Below are positions 7,396 through 14,126 of a DNA stretch of 45,057 nt, one piece after another. The notes under the pieces were generated by a model. It saw only the letters and a list, made by a program, of their open reading frames with translations. It had not been told where the DNA came from and ran no database searches. The position numbers were made by a program, and so were the translations under genes. Each line of letters opens with the position of its first letter. Position 1 is the stretch's first letter. This stretch comes from Candidatus Gemmiger excrementigallinarum (GTDB taxonomy: Bacteria; Bacillota; Clostridia; Oscillospirales; Ruminococcaceae). The stretch spans positions 1 through 45,057 of the forward strand of contig DXBP01000024.1 in NCBI GenBank assembly GCA_019116445.1. The letters are read 5' to 3'.

Positions 7396-8766
7396 TTATG
7401 GTTCGCGCTGCAGGCGTCTGGCCTCCTGCAGCAATGCTTCCCGCTCGTTGGGGACGCGCCCTTCCATAACGGACCCCAGCAGCGCATTCAGCAGACGCCC
7501 CACTGCGGGGCCTGCCGGCAGACCGTCTGCCATCAGATCGGCCCCATTGACCGCCAACTGCCGTATCGTGTAGCAGCCCGTCCTGGAAAGTTCCATCATC
7601 CGGGTTTCAAACGCCGTAACGTCCTGGCGGCGGCAAGCCACCTCCGGCGTGCGGGCGTGGGCATCCAGATCGGCATATTTGAGGGCACACAACCGCCGCA
7701 GAAAAACGGCGCCATAGCGATTCAGACATTTCAGAATCGCCGCATCCCCTGTGGGCAGCGGCGCATCGTGAATGGCGATGAGCCCCACTGCGCCCTCGAT
7801 CAGGTAACTGGGGGCCTTAAGCCGGCGCAGGATCGTGCGGGCAACCACCGCCCCGCGCTGGTTATGCCCCTTAAAGTGTGCCGCGCCGTCCGGGCCGACA
7901 CTGCGGCACAGCGGTTTGGCAATATCATGTAAAAACGTAGCCCAGCAAAGCACACGGGCACCCCGGGTATCCTGTCCGCGCAGGTCCAGTTCCCTGACAG
8001 CCGCGGCCGTATGCTGCCACACGTCATAGCAGTGCCAGCGCCCCGGCTGCGTACAGCCGATACAAGCCCCCACTTCCGGCACAGCCCCGGCCAGTATGGC
8101 GCCATACTGTGCCAGAGTCCGGCCCGCATGGGGCGCCATCAGCAATCCGTCCACTTCGGCGTAAATGCGTTCGGCACTGACCGTTTGCAGGCTGTCCCGG
8201 GCTGCCAGCGCTTGTGCGGCAGTTGTTTCCTCCAGGGTAAAACCCAGCCGCGCCGCAAAGCGCAGCGCCCGCAGAATCCGGAGTGCATCCTCCGCAAAAC
8301 GAGAGGCCGGGTCCCCCACGCAGCGCACGATGCCTGCCGCCAGATCCTTGCGGCCGCCGTACAGATCGATCACACCCTCGCCGGGGGCATAGGCCATGGC
8401 GTTGATGGTAAAATCCCGCCGGGCCAAATCTTCCGTCAGGTTCCCCACAAAGCGCACTTCGTCCGGGTGGCGGTGGTCACGGTAGGTACCATCCAGCCGA
8501 TAGGTAGTGATCTCGTAGGGTGTTCCGTGCAGCACGACTCCCACCGTTCCATGCTTTTCGCCAGTGAGAATCAGCTGCTGATCGGCAAACAACTGCCGCA
8601 TCTGTTCCGGGCGGGCCGATGTACAGATATCCCAGTCCCCGGGCCGCCGGCCCAGCAGACTATCACGCACACAGCCGCCTACCACATAGGCACTGTACCC
8701 GGCGCCGCGCAGCGTCTGCAGCAACCACATGGCATCCCGCGGCAAACGAATGGTTTCCTGCTTCAT
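7396..8766 (-). CDS. cca: CCA tRNA nucleotidyltransferase with HD domain
   Basis: This template-independent nucleotidyltransferase adds or repairs the 3' CCA of tRNAs. The 456-residue protein starts with the polymerase-beta-like head: GGCVRD (30-35), then DWDI with catalytic D44 and D46, and RRDFTIN near residue 112. An RNA-binding neck domain follows. A C-terminal HD phosphohydrolase-like domain (FLHDIAKPLC, then KGHNQRGA) is present as in many bacterial CCA enzymes. AAGGGGGG lies six to eight bases before the ATG. The IS110 element is inserted inside this SD region, ten bases from the start codon, but the SD is rebuilt. The native promoter was probably that of the gene now at 10341. Confidence 0.95.
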   Translation of the reverse strand: MKQETIRLPRDAMWLLQTLRGAGYSAYVVGGCVRDSLLGRRPGDWDICTSARPEQMRQLFADQQLILTGEKHGTVGVVLHGTPYEITTYRLDGTYRDHRHPDEVRFVGNLTEDLARRDFTINAMAYAPGEGVIDLYGGRKDLAAGIVRCVGDPASRFAEDALRILRALRFAARLGFTLEETTAAQALAARDSLQTVSAERIYAEVDGLLMAPHAGRTLAQYGAILAGAVPEVGACIGCTQPGRWHCYDVWQHTAAAVRELDLRGQDTRGARVLCWATFLHDIAKPLCRSVGPDGAAHFKGHNQRGAVVARTILRRLKAPSYLIEGAVGLIAIHDAPLPTGDAAILKCLNRYGAVFLRRLCALKYADLDAHARTPEVACRRQDVTAFETRMMELSRTGCYTIRQLAVNGADLMADGLPAGPAVGRLLNALLGSVMEGRVPNEREALLQEARRLQREP

Positions 8767-8780
8767 CGGTTCCCCCCTTG

Positions 8781-8786
8781 TATTAT
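8781..8786 (+). promoter_or_regulatory. -10 half of the circular-junction promoter in the left end
   Basis: TATTAT lies two bases after the left CT core. When the element circularises, the right end supplies TTGACT (10301-10306). The distance across one CT core is exactly 17 bp (13 + 2 + 2). The start of transcription would fall near 8793, at the 5' end of the predicted guide RNA. In the inserted state this -35 box is absent. Confidence 0.6.
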
Positions 8787-8792
8787 AGAGTA

Positions 8793-8975
8793 GTAGTTAT
8801 TAGAGCCCCTCTCCAAGGGCTATGTGCTACACTGTAAGGGATGCTGTGGATTGGTGAACACCCCCTACCACAAGATGGTTCAGGAAAGGTTCCAACCACA
8901 GCCCCTTACAATTTTGTTAATCAGTTAAATACCGCCAGACGGTTTATGTGGAACAAGGCTACAAAAGTAAGGTGC
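8793..8975 (+). ncRNA. Predicted bridge RNA of the IS110 element
   Basis: About 180 nt of non-coding left end fold into three parts. There is a 5' hairpin AGCCC/GGGCT (8804-8821). A target-binding loop is closed by CTGTGG-A-TTGG with CCAA-CCACAG (8844-8854 and 8892-8901). A donor-binding loop is closed by CCTTAC..TTTTGT with ACAAAA-GTAAGG (8904-8917 and 8961-8972). Guide segments: CCCCCT (8861-8866) equals the left flank plus core (8773-8778). AGGAAAG (8882-8888) is the complement of core plus right flank (10320-10326). GTTAATC (8916-8922) equals the right element end (10314-10320). ACAAG (8953-8957) is the complement of core plus left element end (8777-8781). The order and strand sense agree with the IS621 bridge RNA model. 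Exact ends are estimates. Confidence 0.8.
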
Positions 8976-9019
8976 ACTGTGGATGCAGCATCACATATTT
9001 ATCGTTGGAGGTATCTGTT

Positions 9020-10198
9020 ATGGTGGTTTCTGTTGGCATCGATGTCTCGAAAGATAAGCACGATTGCTTCATCGTCAACTCCGATGGCGAAGTTCTGGCA
9101 GATGTGTTCACAATTCCCAATACTTTGGATGGGTTCCACTGCCTGTTGCAGCGAATCCAGGATTGTACCGCACCGCAGGACAAAATAAAAGTAGGGCTTG
9201 AGGCTACCGGACATTACAGTTACAATCTGCTCGGGTTTCTCCTTAACAACGGTCTCCCAACCTATGTCTTGAACCCCTTGCGCACAAATCTTTACCGAAA
9301 GAGCCTCAGCCTGCGAAAAACCAAGACTGACCGGGTGGATGCGCGAACAATTGCTTCTATGCTGTTATCCGATGCGGGCCTCAAACCCTACACGAACACA
9401 GCATACCACAACGAGGAGTTAAAGTCACTGACCAGATACCGTTTTGATAAGGTGAAAGAGCGTACCAAACTGAAAAGTTCCATTGCACGGCTTGTCTGTA
9501 TTCTGTTCCCAGAACTGGAAAAGCTGGTTCCTTCTCTGCACATTACCTCTGTCTACGCCTTGCTGGGGGAGTTCCCCGGCGCCAAACAGATTGCCGCAGT
9601 CCATTTAACGAGACTGAAAGCACTGCTCGAAACCGCCTCTAAAGGCCGCTACAAACGGGACATGGCTCTTGAAATCCGTGAGGCTGCCAGAACCTCTATT
9701 GCTTCTCCGATGCCTGCCAAGTCCCTTGAATTGCAGCACACTATCCGGCTCATACGTGAACTGGATCGTGAAATTGACGAAATCGAAGAACAAATCCAAT
9801 CCATTATGGATGAGCTTCATTCTCCCCTTACCACCATCCCAGGGTTGGGGTTCCGTATGGCAGCCATGATCCTGGCCGAGGTCGGCGACTTCACCCGGTT
9901 TGACTCCCCGGACAAGCTGTTGGCTTATGCCGGGATGTCTCCCTCCACTTACCAGTCCGGACAGCTCAAGAATTGCTACCCGCACATGGAAAAGCGTGGT
10001 TCTCGATACTTACGCTACGCACTTTACAATGCAACCAAGTATGTCTGTCACTGGGACCCAGCTTTTGCTGATTATCTCGCCAAAAAGCGGGCGGAGGGAA
10101 AACACTACAATATTGCCATCTCTCACGCTGCTAAGAAATTGGTACGTTTAATTTTTGCTATGGAGAAATCCAGACAGCCATATTGCTCAGCAGCTTAA
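9020..10198 (+). CDS. IS110-family DEDD transposase (bridge-RNA-guided recombinase)
   Basis: The 392-residue protein has an N-terminal RuvC-like DEDD domain with D8 (GIDVSK), E61 (LEATGHY), D104 and D107 (KTDRVDA). A helical region spans about 120-260, with a coiled stretch LDREIDEIEEQIQSIMDEL. The C-terminal Transposase_20 domain (TTIPGLGFRMAAMILAEVGDFTRF, then LLAYAGMSPSTYQSG) contains the serine-rich motif used as the nucleophile region in this family. Both domains are intact, so the enzyme may be active. ATG 9020 is chosen over the upstream in-frame ATG at 8948 because GGAGG lies eight bases before it and the upstream part overlaps the guide RNA. The protein would bind the guide RNA and join target and donor DNA at the CT core. 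Confidence 0.93.
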   Translation: MVVSVGIDVSKDKHDCFIVNSDGEVLADVFTIPNTLDGFHCLLQRIQDCTAPQDKIKVGLEATGHYSYNLLGFLLNNGLPTYVLNPLRTNLYRKSLSLRKTKTDRVDARTIASMLLSDAGLKPYTNTAYHNEELKSLTRYRFDKVKERTKLKSSIARLVCILFPELEKLVPSLHITSVYALLGEFPGAKQIAAVHLTRLKALLETASKGRYKRDMALEIREAARTSIASPMPAKSLELQHTIRLIRELDREIDEIEEQIQSIMDELHSPLTTIPGLGFRMAAMILAEVGDFTRFDSPDKLLAYAGMSPSTYQSGQLKNCYPHMEKRGSRYLRYALYNATKYVCHWDPAFADYLAKKRAEGKHYNIAISHAAKKLVRLIFAMEKSRQPYCSAA

Positions 10199-10300
10199 GT
10201 GCAGTTACTTGAATAGCCAGCAGGGGTCTGTCAAGACCTCAGCTTTGCTATGCCTTTTTTGAACTGTCTCTTTTTTCACCACCACCATTCATTTTGGGGG

Positions 10301-10306
10301 TTGACT
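10301..10306 (+). promoter_or_regulatory. -35 half of the circular-junction promoter in the right end
   Basis: TTGACT lies 13 bases before the right CT core (10320-10321). It has no suitable -10 partner in the present insertion, but joins TATTAT of the left end with a 17-bp spacer in a circular intermediate. The rest of the right end (10199-10319) contains no gene and no strong hairpin. Confidence 0.6.
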
Positions 10307-10340
10307 TTTAATAGTTAATCTTTCCTATGGACCGGCCGGC

Positions 10341-10730
10341 TCACGCTTCCCGGTGCCACTCCTGCTTCAGATCCACCACGCAGGCCAGGCTGCCTTCCTC
10401 GCCCTGCAAAGAAGCCACCTTGGCTTCCGCCTTCTCCGCATCGGCCATCCAGGTCAGAATGAAGAAATTCTCGGCCGGGACTTCGTAGTACACCCACATG
10501 CCGTCGGCACGCAGCAGATCCGGCAGATGGTCCAGTTCCGCATCCAGCAGACCCTGGCCTTCCTCGCCATAAATCATCTCCGGGCCCACCTGCAGCGAAT
10601 CGATCACATTGATGCTGCTGTTGATATAGGTATCGCGGTCCACATGCTTGTCACTGTGCTCCCAGGCACTGGCAAAGGCTTTGACCAGCAGTTCCCGCAC
10701 TTCCAGTTTGTCGTCTCCCAACTGATACAT
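10341..10730 (-). CDS. Conserved-looking protein of unknown function
   Basis: This is an acidic soluble protein of 129 residues with no signal peptide or membrane segment; I do not recognise the family. It has an N-terminal helical part (DKLEVRELLVKAFASAWEHSDKHV), a central mixed region, and a C-terminal part rich in Trp, Glu and Ala (FFILTWMADAEKAEAKVASL). The overall composition suggests a small globular cytoplasmic protein. GAGGG lies upstream of the ATG and a TATACT box is at 10770-10765 on the minus strand. The stop codon is 20 bases from the IS110 right end. Without the element, cca would begin 31 bases after this stop, so the gene probably headed the cca-acpS operon. Confidence 0.75.
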   Translation of the reverse strand: MYQLGDDKLEVRELLVKAFASAWEHSDKHVDRDTYINSSINVIDSLQVGPEMIYGEEGQGLLDAELDHLPDLLRADGMWVYYEVPAENFFILTWMADAEKAEAKVASLQGEEGSLACVVDLKQEWHREA

Positions 10731-10813
10731 TGTTTTTCCCTCTTTGTTATTGAAATATAAGAACAGTATAGCACAAAACCATAGGCTATGGTATGATTAT
10801 TTTCAAAAAAGGC

Positions 10814-10844
10814 TTGACCTTCCAGCGACTGCAGGGTGTACCCT
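10814..10844 (+). promoter_or_regulatory. MerR-type promoter with 19-bp spacer and operator dyad
   Basis: TTGACC (10814-10819) and TACCCT (10839-10844) are separated by 19 bp, the lengthened spacer typical of promoters that MerR-family proteins distort to activate. The spacer carries an imperfect dyad, ACCTTCCAG and CTGCAGGGT around a three-base centre (seven of nine pairs). It sits directly in front of the MerR gene, which suggests autoregulation. No other gene starts here. Confidence 0.7.
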
Positions 10845-10866
10845 GAAGAAAAAAGGAGGGAGATCC

Positions 10867-11763
10867 ATGAATATCAAACAGGCTTCCCAGGCGTCCGGGA
10901 TTTCCAGCCGGAACATCCGTTACTATGAGCAGGCCGGACTGCTGCACCCGGACCGGGACCCCCAAAACGATTACCGCATCTATTCCGAAAAGGACATCCG
11001 CACCCTGAAGCTGATCCGTGTGCTGCGGATGCTGGATATGCCTGTGGAGGAGATCCGGGCCGTACTGCAGGGCACAGTTCCCCTGCCCAGGGCGGCGCAG
11101 CAGCAGACCCGGCGTTTGCAGCAACAGGCCCGGGCGTTGGAATCCGCCATACAATTCTGCACCGATCTGGAACAGGGCTGCATCGAGGCTGACGCTTTGG
11201 ACGTGGACGCCTGTCTGGCCCGTATGCAGACCGCCCCCGCCGGTGGCTGGTTCAACGGCTGGGTACAGGATTACCGTGCCATGGCCCGGGCGGAGCATCG
11301 GCGCAGTTTCACCTTTACGCCGGACACCCCGGTGACGACCCCCGCCCAATTTACCGATGCACTGTTTGCCTATGCCAAAGAGCAAAAGCTGAATCTGGTC
11401 GTTACCCGGGAGAGCATGACGCCCCACTTCACCATTGACGGCGTGGAATACCGTGCCCAGCGCCGGTATTATCCTGTGCGGGGCATCCCCACGGCGCGCA
11501 TCCGCTGTGTGCTGTGCGACCCGGACTTTGCCGAAGAAGATGTAACTCCCTGCCGGCAGCGGATTCTGCGCCTGGTACACTATGCCATGCCCGCCCTGGC
11601 AGTGACAGCCCTGGCGCTGCTGTTTCTGGTGCCCCGAGGGCTGTTGTCCACCTGGTGGGGCGTGCTGTTCCTGGTGGCCTGCATCGCCGCGGGGGTCAGT
11701 TCCGCCTGGTACAATGCCCATCTCTTTTACAACGACAAGGATAACCAGCCCCATTACCGCTGA
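10867..11763 (+). CDS. MerR-family regulator with C-terminal membrane segments
   Basis: The 298-residue protein begins with a MerR winged-helix DNA-binding domain: KQASQASGISSRNIRYYEQAGLLHPDR at 4-30 and DYRIYSEKDIRTLKLIRVLRMLDMPVEEIRAVL at 35-67. A Gln/Arg-rich dimerisation helix (75-100) follows, and then a central domain of unknown type (about 120-230). Two hydrophobic segments near 238-260 and 264-285 are separated by a short Trp-containing loop, which predicts attachment to the membrane. The ligand is unknown. ATG 10867 has AAAGGAGGG just upstream; a longer in-frame reading would contain its promoter. It converges on the HAD phosphatase gene, sharing a terminator. Confidence 0.85.
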   Translation: MNIKQASQASGISSRNIRYYEQAGLLHPDRDPQNDYRIYSEKDIRTLKLIRVLRMLDMPVEEIRAVLQGTVPLPRAAQQQTRRLQQQARALESAIQFCTDLEQGCIEADALDVDACLARMQTAPAGGWFNGWVQDYRAMARAEHRRSFTFTPDTPVTTPAQFTDALFAYAKEQKLNLVVTRESMTPHFTIDGVEYRAQRRYYPVRGIPTARIRCVLCDPDFAEEDVTPCRQRILRLVHYAMPALAVTALALLFLVPRGLLSTWWGVLFLVACIAAGVSSAWYNAHLFYNDKDNQPHYR

Positions 11764-11770
11764 ACGCACC

Positions 11771-11811
11771 ACGCCCCCGCACCGGAAGTTCCGGCGCGGG
11801 GGCGTATTTTT
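11771..11811. terminator. Bidirectional terminator between MerR and HAD genes
   Basis: ACGCCCCCGC (11771-11780) and GCGGGGGCGT (11796-11805) form a stable stem with an inner CCGGAA/TTCCGG stem, followed by ATTTTTCT on the plus strand. It lies between two converging genes. Confidence 0.85.
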
Positions 11812-11814
11812 CTA

Positions 11815-12471
11815 TCAACTGTTCAGCAACAGGCGGCGCAAGTCCTCTACCGTATCTGCCAGTGCGCAGGCACCAGCCTCCGAAAGTTCCCGGGCCGTAC
11901 CGTATCCGTAGACGGCACCAATGCAGGGCAGGCCGTTACGGGCGGCGCCCTTCACATCGTGCTCCCGGTCACCGACCATGACCGCGTTGCGCAGATCGGT
12001 GATTCCCGCCGTATGCAGGGCGTAGGCAATGACCTCCCCTTTGTCGGTACGGGTTTCATCCATTGTGGCGCCGTAGATCCCATCGAAACAAGTTTCCAGC
12101 GAGAAATGCGCCATGATGCGTTTGGCAAATTCTTCCGGTTTGCTGGTCGCCATCAGCACCGTTTTACCCGCCGCCTTAAGATTCTTCAGCAGCGCCGGGA
12201 TTCCTGCATAGACTTCATTTTCAAAAATACCTTTATCGGGATAATATTCCCGGAAAGCCGCCACCGCACGGGCGATGTCAGCCTCTTCCAGATGCAGGTA
12301 ATCCCGGAACGACGCCGGCAGCGGCGGCCCCAGGAATTTTTGCAACGTTCCTTCGTCCGGCAGCTCCAGCTGCAGCTGGCGGCAAGCGTGCCGTACCGAG
12401 TTAAGGATACCGGGGGCCGAATCAGTCAGCGTGCCGTCAAGGTCAAAAAGAATGATCTGGTATTGCTGCAT
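11815..12471 (-). CDS. HAD-superfamily phosphatase, phosphoglycolate-phosphatase-like
   Basis: The 218-residue protein has HAD motif I FDLDGTLTDS (nucleophile D10, acid/base D12), motif II in VLMATSKPEEFA near residue 110, and motif IV VMVGDREHDVKGA near residue 165. A small helical cap lies between motif I and II, the class IA arrangement of phosphoglycolate phosphatase and pyrophosphatase PpaX. The substrate cannot be fixed from sequence. It starts 12 bases after the glycosyltransferase stop, so both genes are in one transcript. Confidence 0.9.
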   Translation of the reverse strand: MQQYQIILFDLDGTLTDSAPGILNSVRHACRQLQLELPDEGTLQKFLGPPLPASFRDYLHLEEADIARAVAAFREYYPDKGIFENEVYAGIPALLKNLKAAGKTVLMATSKPEEFAKRIMAHFSLETCFDGIYGATMDETRTDKGEVIAYALHTAGITDLRNAVMVGDREHDVKGAARNGLPCIGAVYGYGTARELSEAGACALADTVEDLRRLLLNS

Positions 12472-12483
12472 AACCTTCCCCGA

Positions 12484-13503
12484 TCAATTGAATTTAAAAA
12501 GTTTTTGGGCGATGCGGTAGCCGCCGATGCTGATTTTGCAGCCCAGCCAGCCGGGCAGATTGCAGGCCTGCGCCACCGAATGACGGCAGCGGCGATACAG
12601 CCGCTCATCGTAGGCTTTAAGGTCGGCCCACAACTGTTTGCGCTTGGCCAGGGCTTCCTGACTGCCGTCCAATGCCAGGAAAATGCTGGAAATCGCCATC
12701 ATCATGGAGAAGTAGTTGAGCATATAAGCGCGCAGCTTTGCCTGTTCTGGCGGCAGGGCAAATACATCCACCGCCTGCATCATCAGCCGGGTGACCCGCA
12801 GCTGCTGATCCACACGCTTGATCATATTCTTTTCGTTGACGCTCTGATCGTCGCGCCCGATGAAATAGCGGTAGAGATCCAGATTGAGATAGTAGATGCT
12901 CTTGACCTGAGGCAGCGGCTGATAGACAAACAGATTGTCCACATAGAAGGTATGCTTGGGCAGTTCCATGCCGCTGGCACGCAGTACCTCGGTGCGGTAG
13001 ATGACACTGTGCATCAGGATATTTTTATCCGGCGGGAACTTGCCGATCTCGTTCCAGTGGAAAACGCGGTTTTCCGGCAGGATGCCGGTATAATCCACCA
13101 CGTTGCGGGTGTTGTCGGCTACATGCTCATAGACATAGTTGGCCATCAGCAGGTCCAGCGGGGTTTCGGCGTTGACATAGCGGCGCAGCACTTCCATCAC
13201 CTTGGCCAGTGCCTCGGTGTCCAGCCAGTCGTCCGAGTCCACCACCTTGAAGAACAGGCCGGTGGCGTTGCGGATGCCCTGGTTGACGCCCTCGCCATGA
13301 CCGCCGTTTTCCTGGTGAATGACGCGCACAATATCGGGATATTTTGCGGCATAGGCGTCTGCCACCTTGCCGGTGTCATCGGTGGAACCGTCATCCACAA
13401 GGATGATCTCGGCTTCCTCCCCCGCCGGAAGCAGCGTTTCGATGCAGCGATCCATATAAGCGGCCGAGTTGTAACACGGCACAGTGAATGTAATCAGTTT
13501 CAT
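12484..13503 (-). CDS. Family 2 glycosyltransferase
   Basis: This cytoplasmic GT-A fold glycosyltransferase (339 residues) probably adds a sugar to a surface polysaccharide or teichoic-acid-like polymer. Visible are the N-terminal ITFTVPCYNSAAYMDRCIETLL, the nucleotide-binding DDGSTDDTGKV near residue 41, NQGIRNATG, and the metal-binding VDSDDWLDTEAL near residue 90. The C-terminal half is helical with no membrane span. ATG 13503 is chosen because AGGAG lies properly spaced and the N-terminus matches the family; the longer frame upstream is untypical. The donor and acceptor are unknown. Confidence 0.9.
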   Translation of the reverse strand: MKLITFTVPCYNSAAYMDRCIETLLPAGEEAEIILVDDGSTDDTGKVADAYAAKYPDIVRVIHQENGGHGEGVNQGIRNATGLFFKVVDSDDWLDTEALAKVMEVLRRYVNAETPLDLLMANYVYEHVADNTRNVVDYTGILPENRVFHWNEIGKFPPDKNILMHSVIYRTEVLRASGMELPKHTFYVDNLFVYQPLPQVKSIYYLNLDLYRYFIGRDDQSVNEKNMIKRVDQQLRVTRLMMQAVDVFALPPEQAKLRAYMLNYFSMMMAISSIFLALDGSQEALAKRKQLWADLKAYDERLYRRCRHSVAQACNLPGWLGCKISIGGYRIAQKLFKFN

Positions 13504-13591
13504 GCGGATACTCCTTCTCACAGGTCGGCGCAGGCGCGCCGGATTGATACAGTAATAGAATACCCTCTTTGCCGGAAAAATACAAGCAAAA

Positions 13592-13634
13592 AATGCCCCG
13601 TGCCGATGCGGAAGCGGCATCGGCACGGGACATT
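13592..13634 (-). terminator. Terminator after the 45-residue gene
   Basis: A 17-bp stem with one mismatch (ATGCCCCGTGCCGATGC / GCATCGGCACGGGACAT) is followed on the minus strand by TTTTTTGCTTG. It lies 22 bases downstream of the stop of the small gene at 13657 and separates it from the glycosyltransferase. Confidence 0.85.
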
Positions 13635-13656
13635 GCTTGCTTGGGTCAAATGGGTT

Positions 13657-13794
13657 TTAGAAAAGTACGTCGTGATTATAACTGTGCAGGCCCGACGGGA
13701 TCACGTCATTGTACACTTCCTCCGGCAAACCATACGGACGTTCCGGGTCCAGGAAACCGTGCATCCACTCGGCCAAGGTATGCAGCTTCAGCAT
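13657..13794 (-). CDS. Very small protein, 45 residues, unknown
   Basis: The frame encodes MLKLHTLAEWMHGF, then LDPERPYGLPEEVYNDVIPS and a short His/Asn-rich tail. It is rich in Trp, Pro and acidic residues, with no membrane segment. The start at 13794 is supported by AAAGGAGAT at a good spacing, and the stop is followed by a strong terminator. Two such signals around so short a frame argue for a real gene. I know no family for it. Confidence 0.6.
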   Translation of the reverse strand: MLKLHTLAEWMHGFLDPERPYGLPEEVYNDVIPSGLHSYNHDVLF

Positions 13795-13944
13795 GCAACC
13801 CCATCTCCTTTCCGTTTTCTTGTCTTTATTATATGCGAAAAGTCCGTCTTTTGCAAGCCGCATTTTGTACAATCTTACAAAAATTATTTGTATATTTTCA
13901 ACTATTTCGGCGTATTGTACATAATAGCGTGGCGTTTGTACGCA

Positions 13945-14058
13945 TCACGCGTACAGTTCCTCCCACGCTTCCTGCATGGTGTCTGCCGAGAAGAGAAACT
14001 CTCCCCACTCCGAATATACCTCGATGTGTCCGCCGACATATTTGAACTGCTGGGTCAT
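13945..14058 (-). CDS. Very small protein, 37 residues, unknown
   Basis: The frame reads MTQQFKYVGGHIEVYS, then EWGEFLFSADTMQEAWEELYA. This looks like two or three beta strands followed by an acidic helix, a compact form often seen in tiny Clostridia proteins. AGGAAAGGCGG lies before the ATG at 14058. It is upstream of, and in the same direction as, the 45-residue gene (150 bp apart), with no strong terminator visible between them. Function unknown. Confidence 0.55.
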   Translation of the reverse strand: MTQQFKYVGGHIEVYSEWGEFLFSADTMQEAWEELYA

Positions 14059-14126
14059 GGTTGGATACCGCCTTTCCTGATCTGATGCTATCAGTATACA
14101 GGAAGAGCGGTACCAAAATTGGTACT

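Larger units (their letters stand above)
8777..10321 (+). mobile_element. IS110-family insertion sequence with CT cores at both ends
   Basis: The element contains a DEDD transposase and a non-coding left end of about 240 bp. The boundaries are deduced from guide matches: a CT at 8777-8778 and a CT at 10320-10321 flank the element, one of them belonging to the target, which gives 1543 bp. There are no long terminal inverted repeats, as usual for this family. The long left end upstream of the transposase gene places it in the IS110 group rather than IS1111. Left flank plus core plus right flank rebuild an intact SD and intergenic region of 31 bp between the genes at 10341 and cca. Confidence 0.85.

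Noticed and set aside
8782-8787. Perfect TATAAT on the minus strand of the IS110 left end, as an outward promoter for cca
   Set aside because: No -35 box lies at 16-19 bp (AGGGGC at 17 bp), and the start of transcription would fall inside the cca SD. It is more simply the complement of the TATTAT junction promoter half.
11959-14085. Rightward frame of 708 codons across the HAD and glycosyltransferase genes
   Set aside because: It runs antisense over two recognised genes, two small genes and a strong terminator. It shows no domain.
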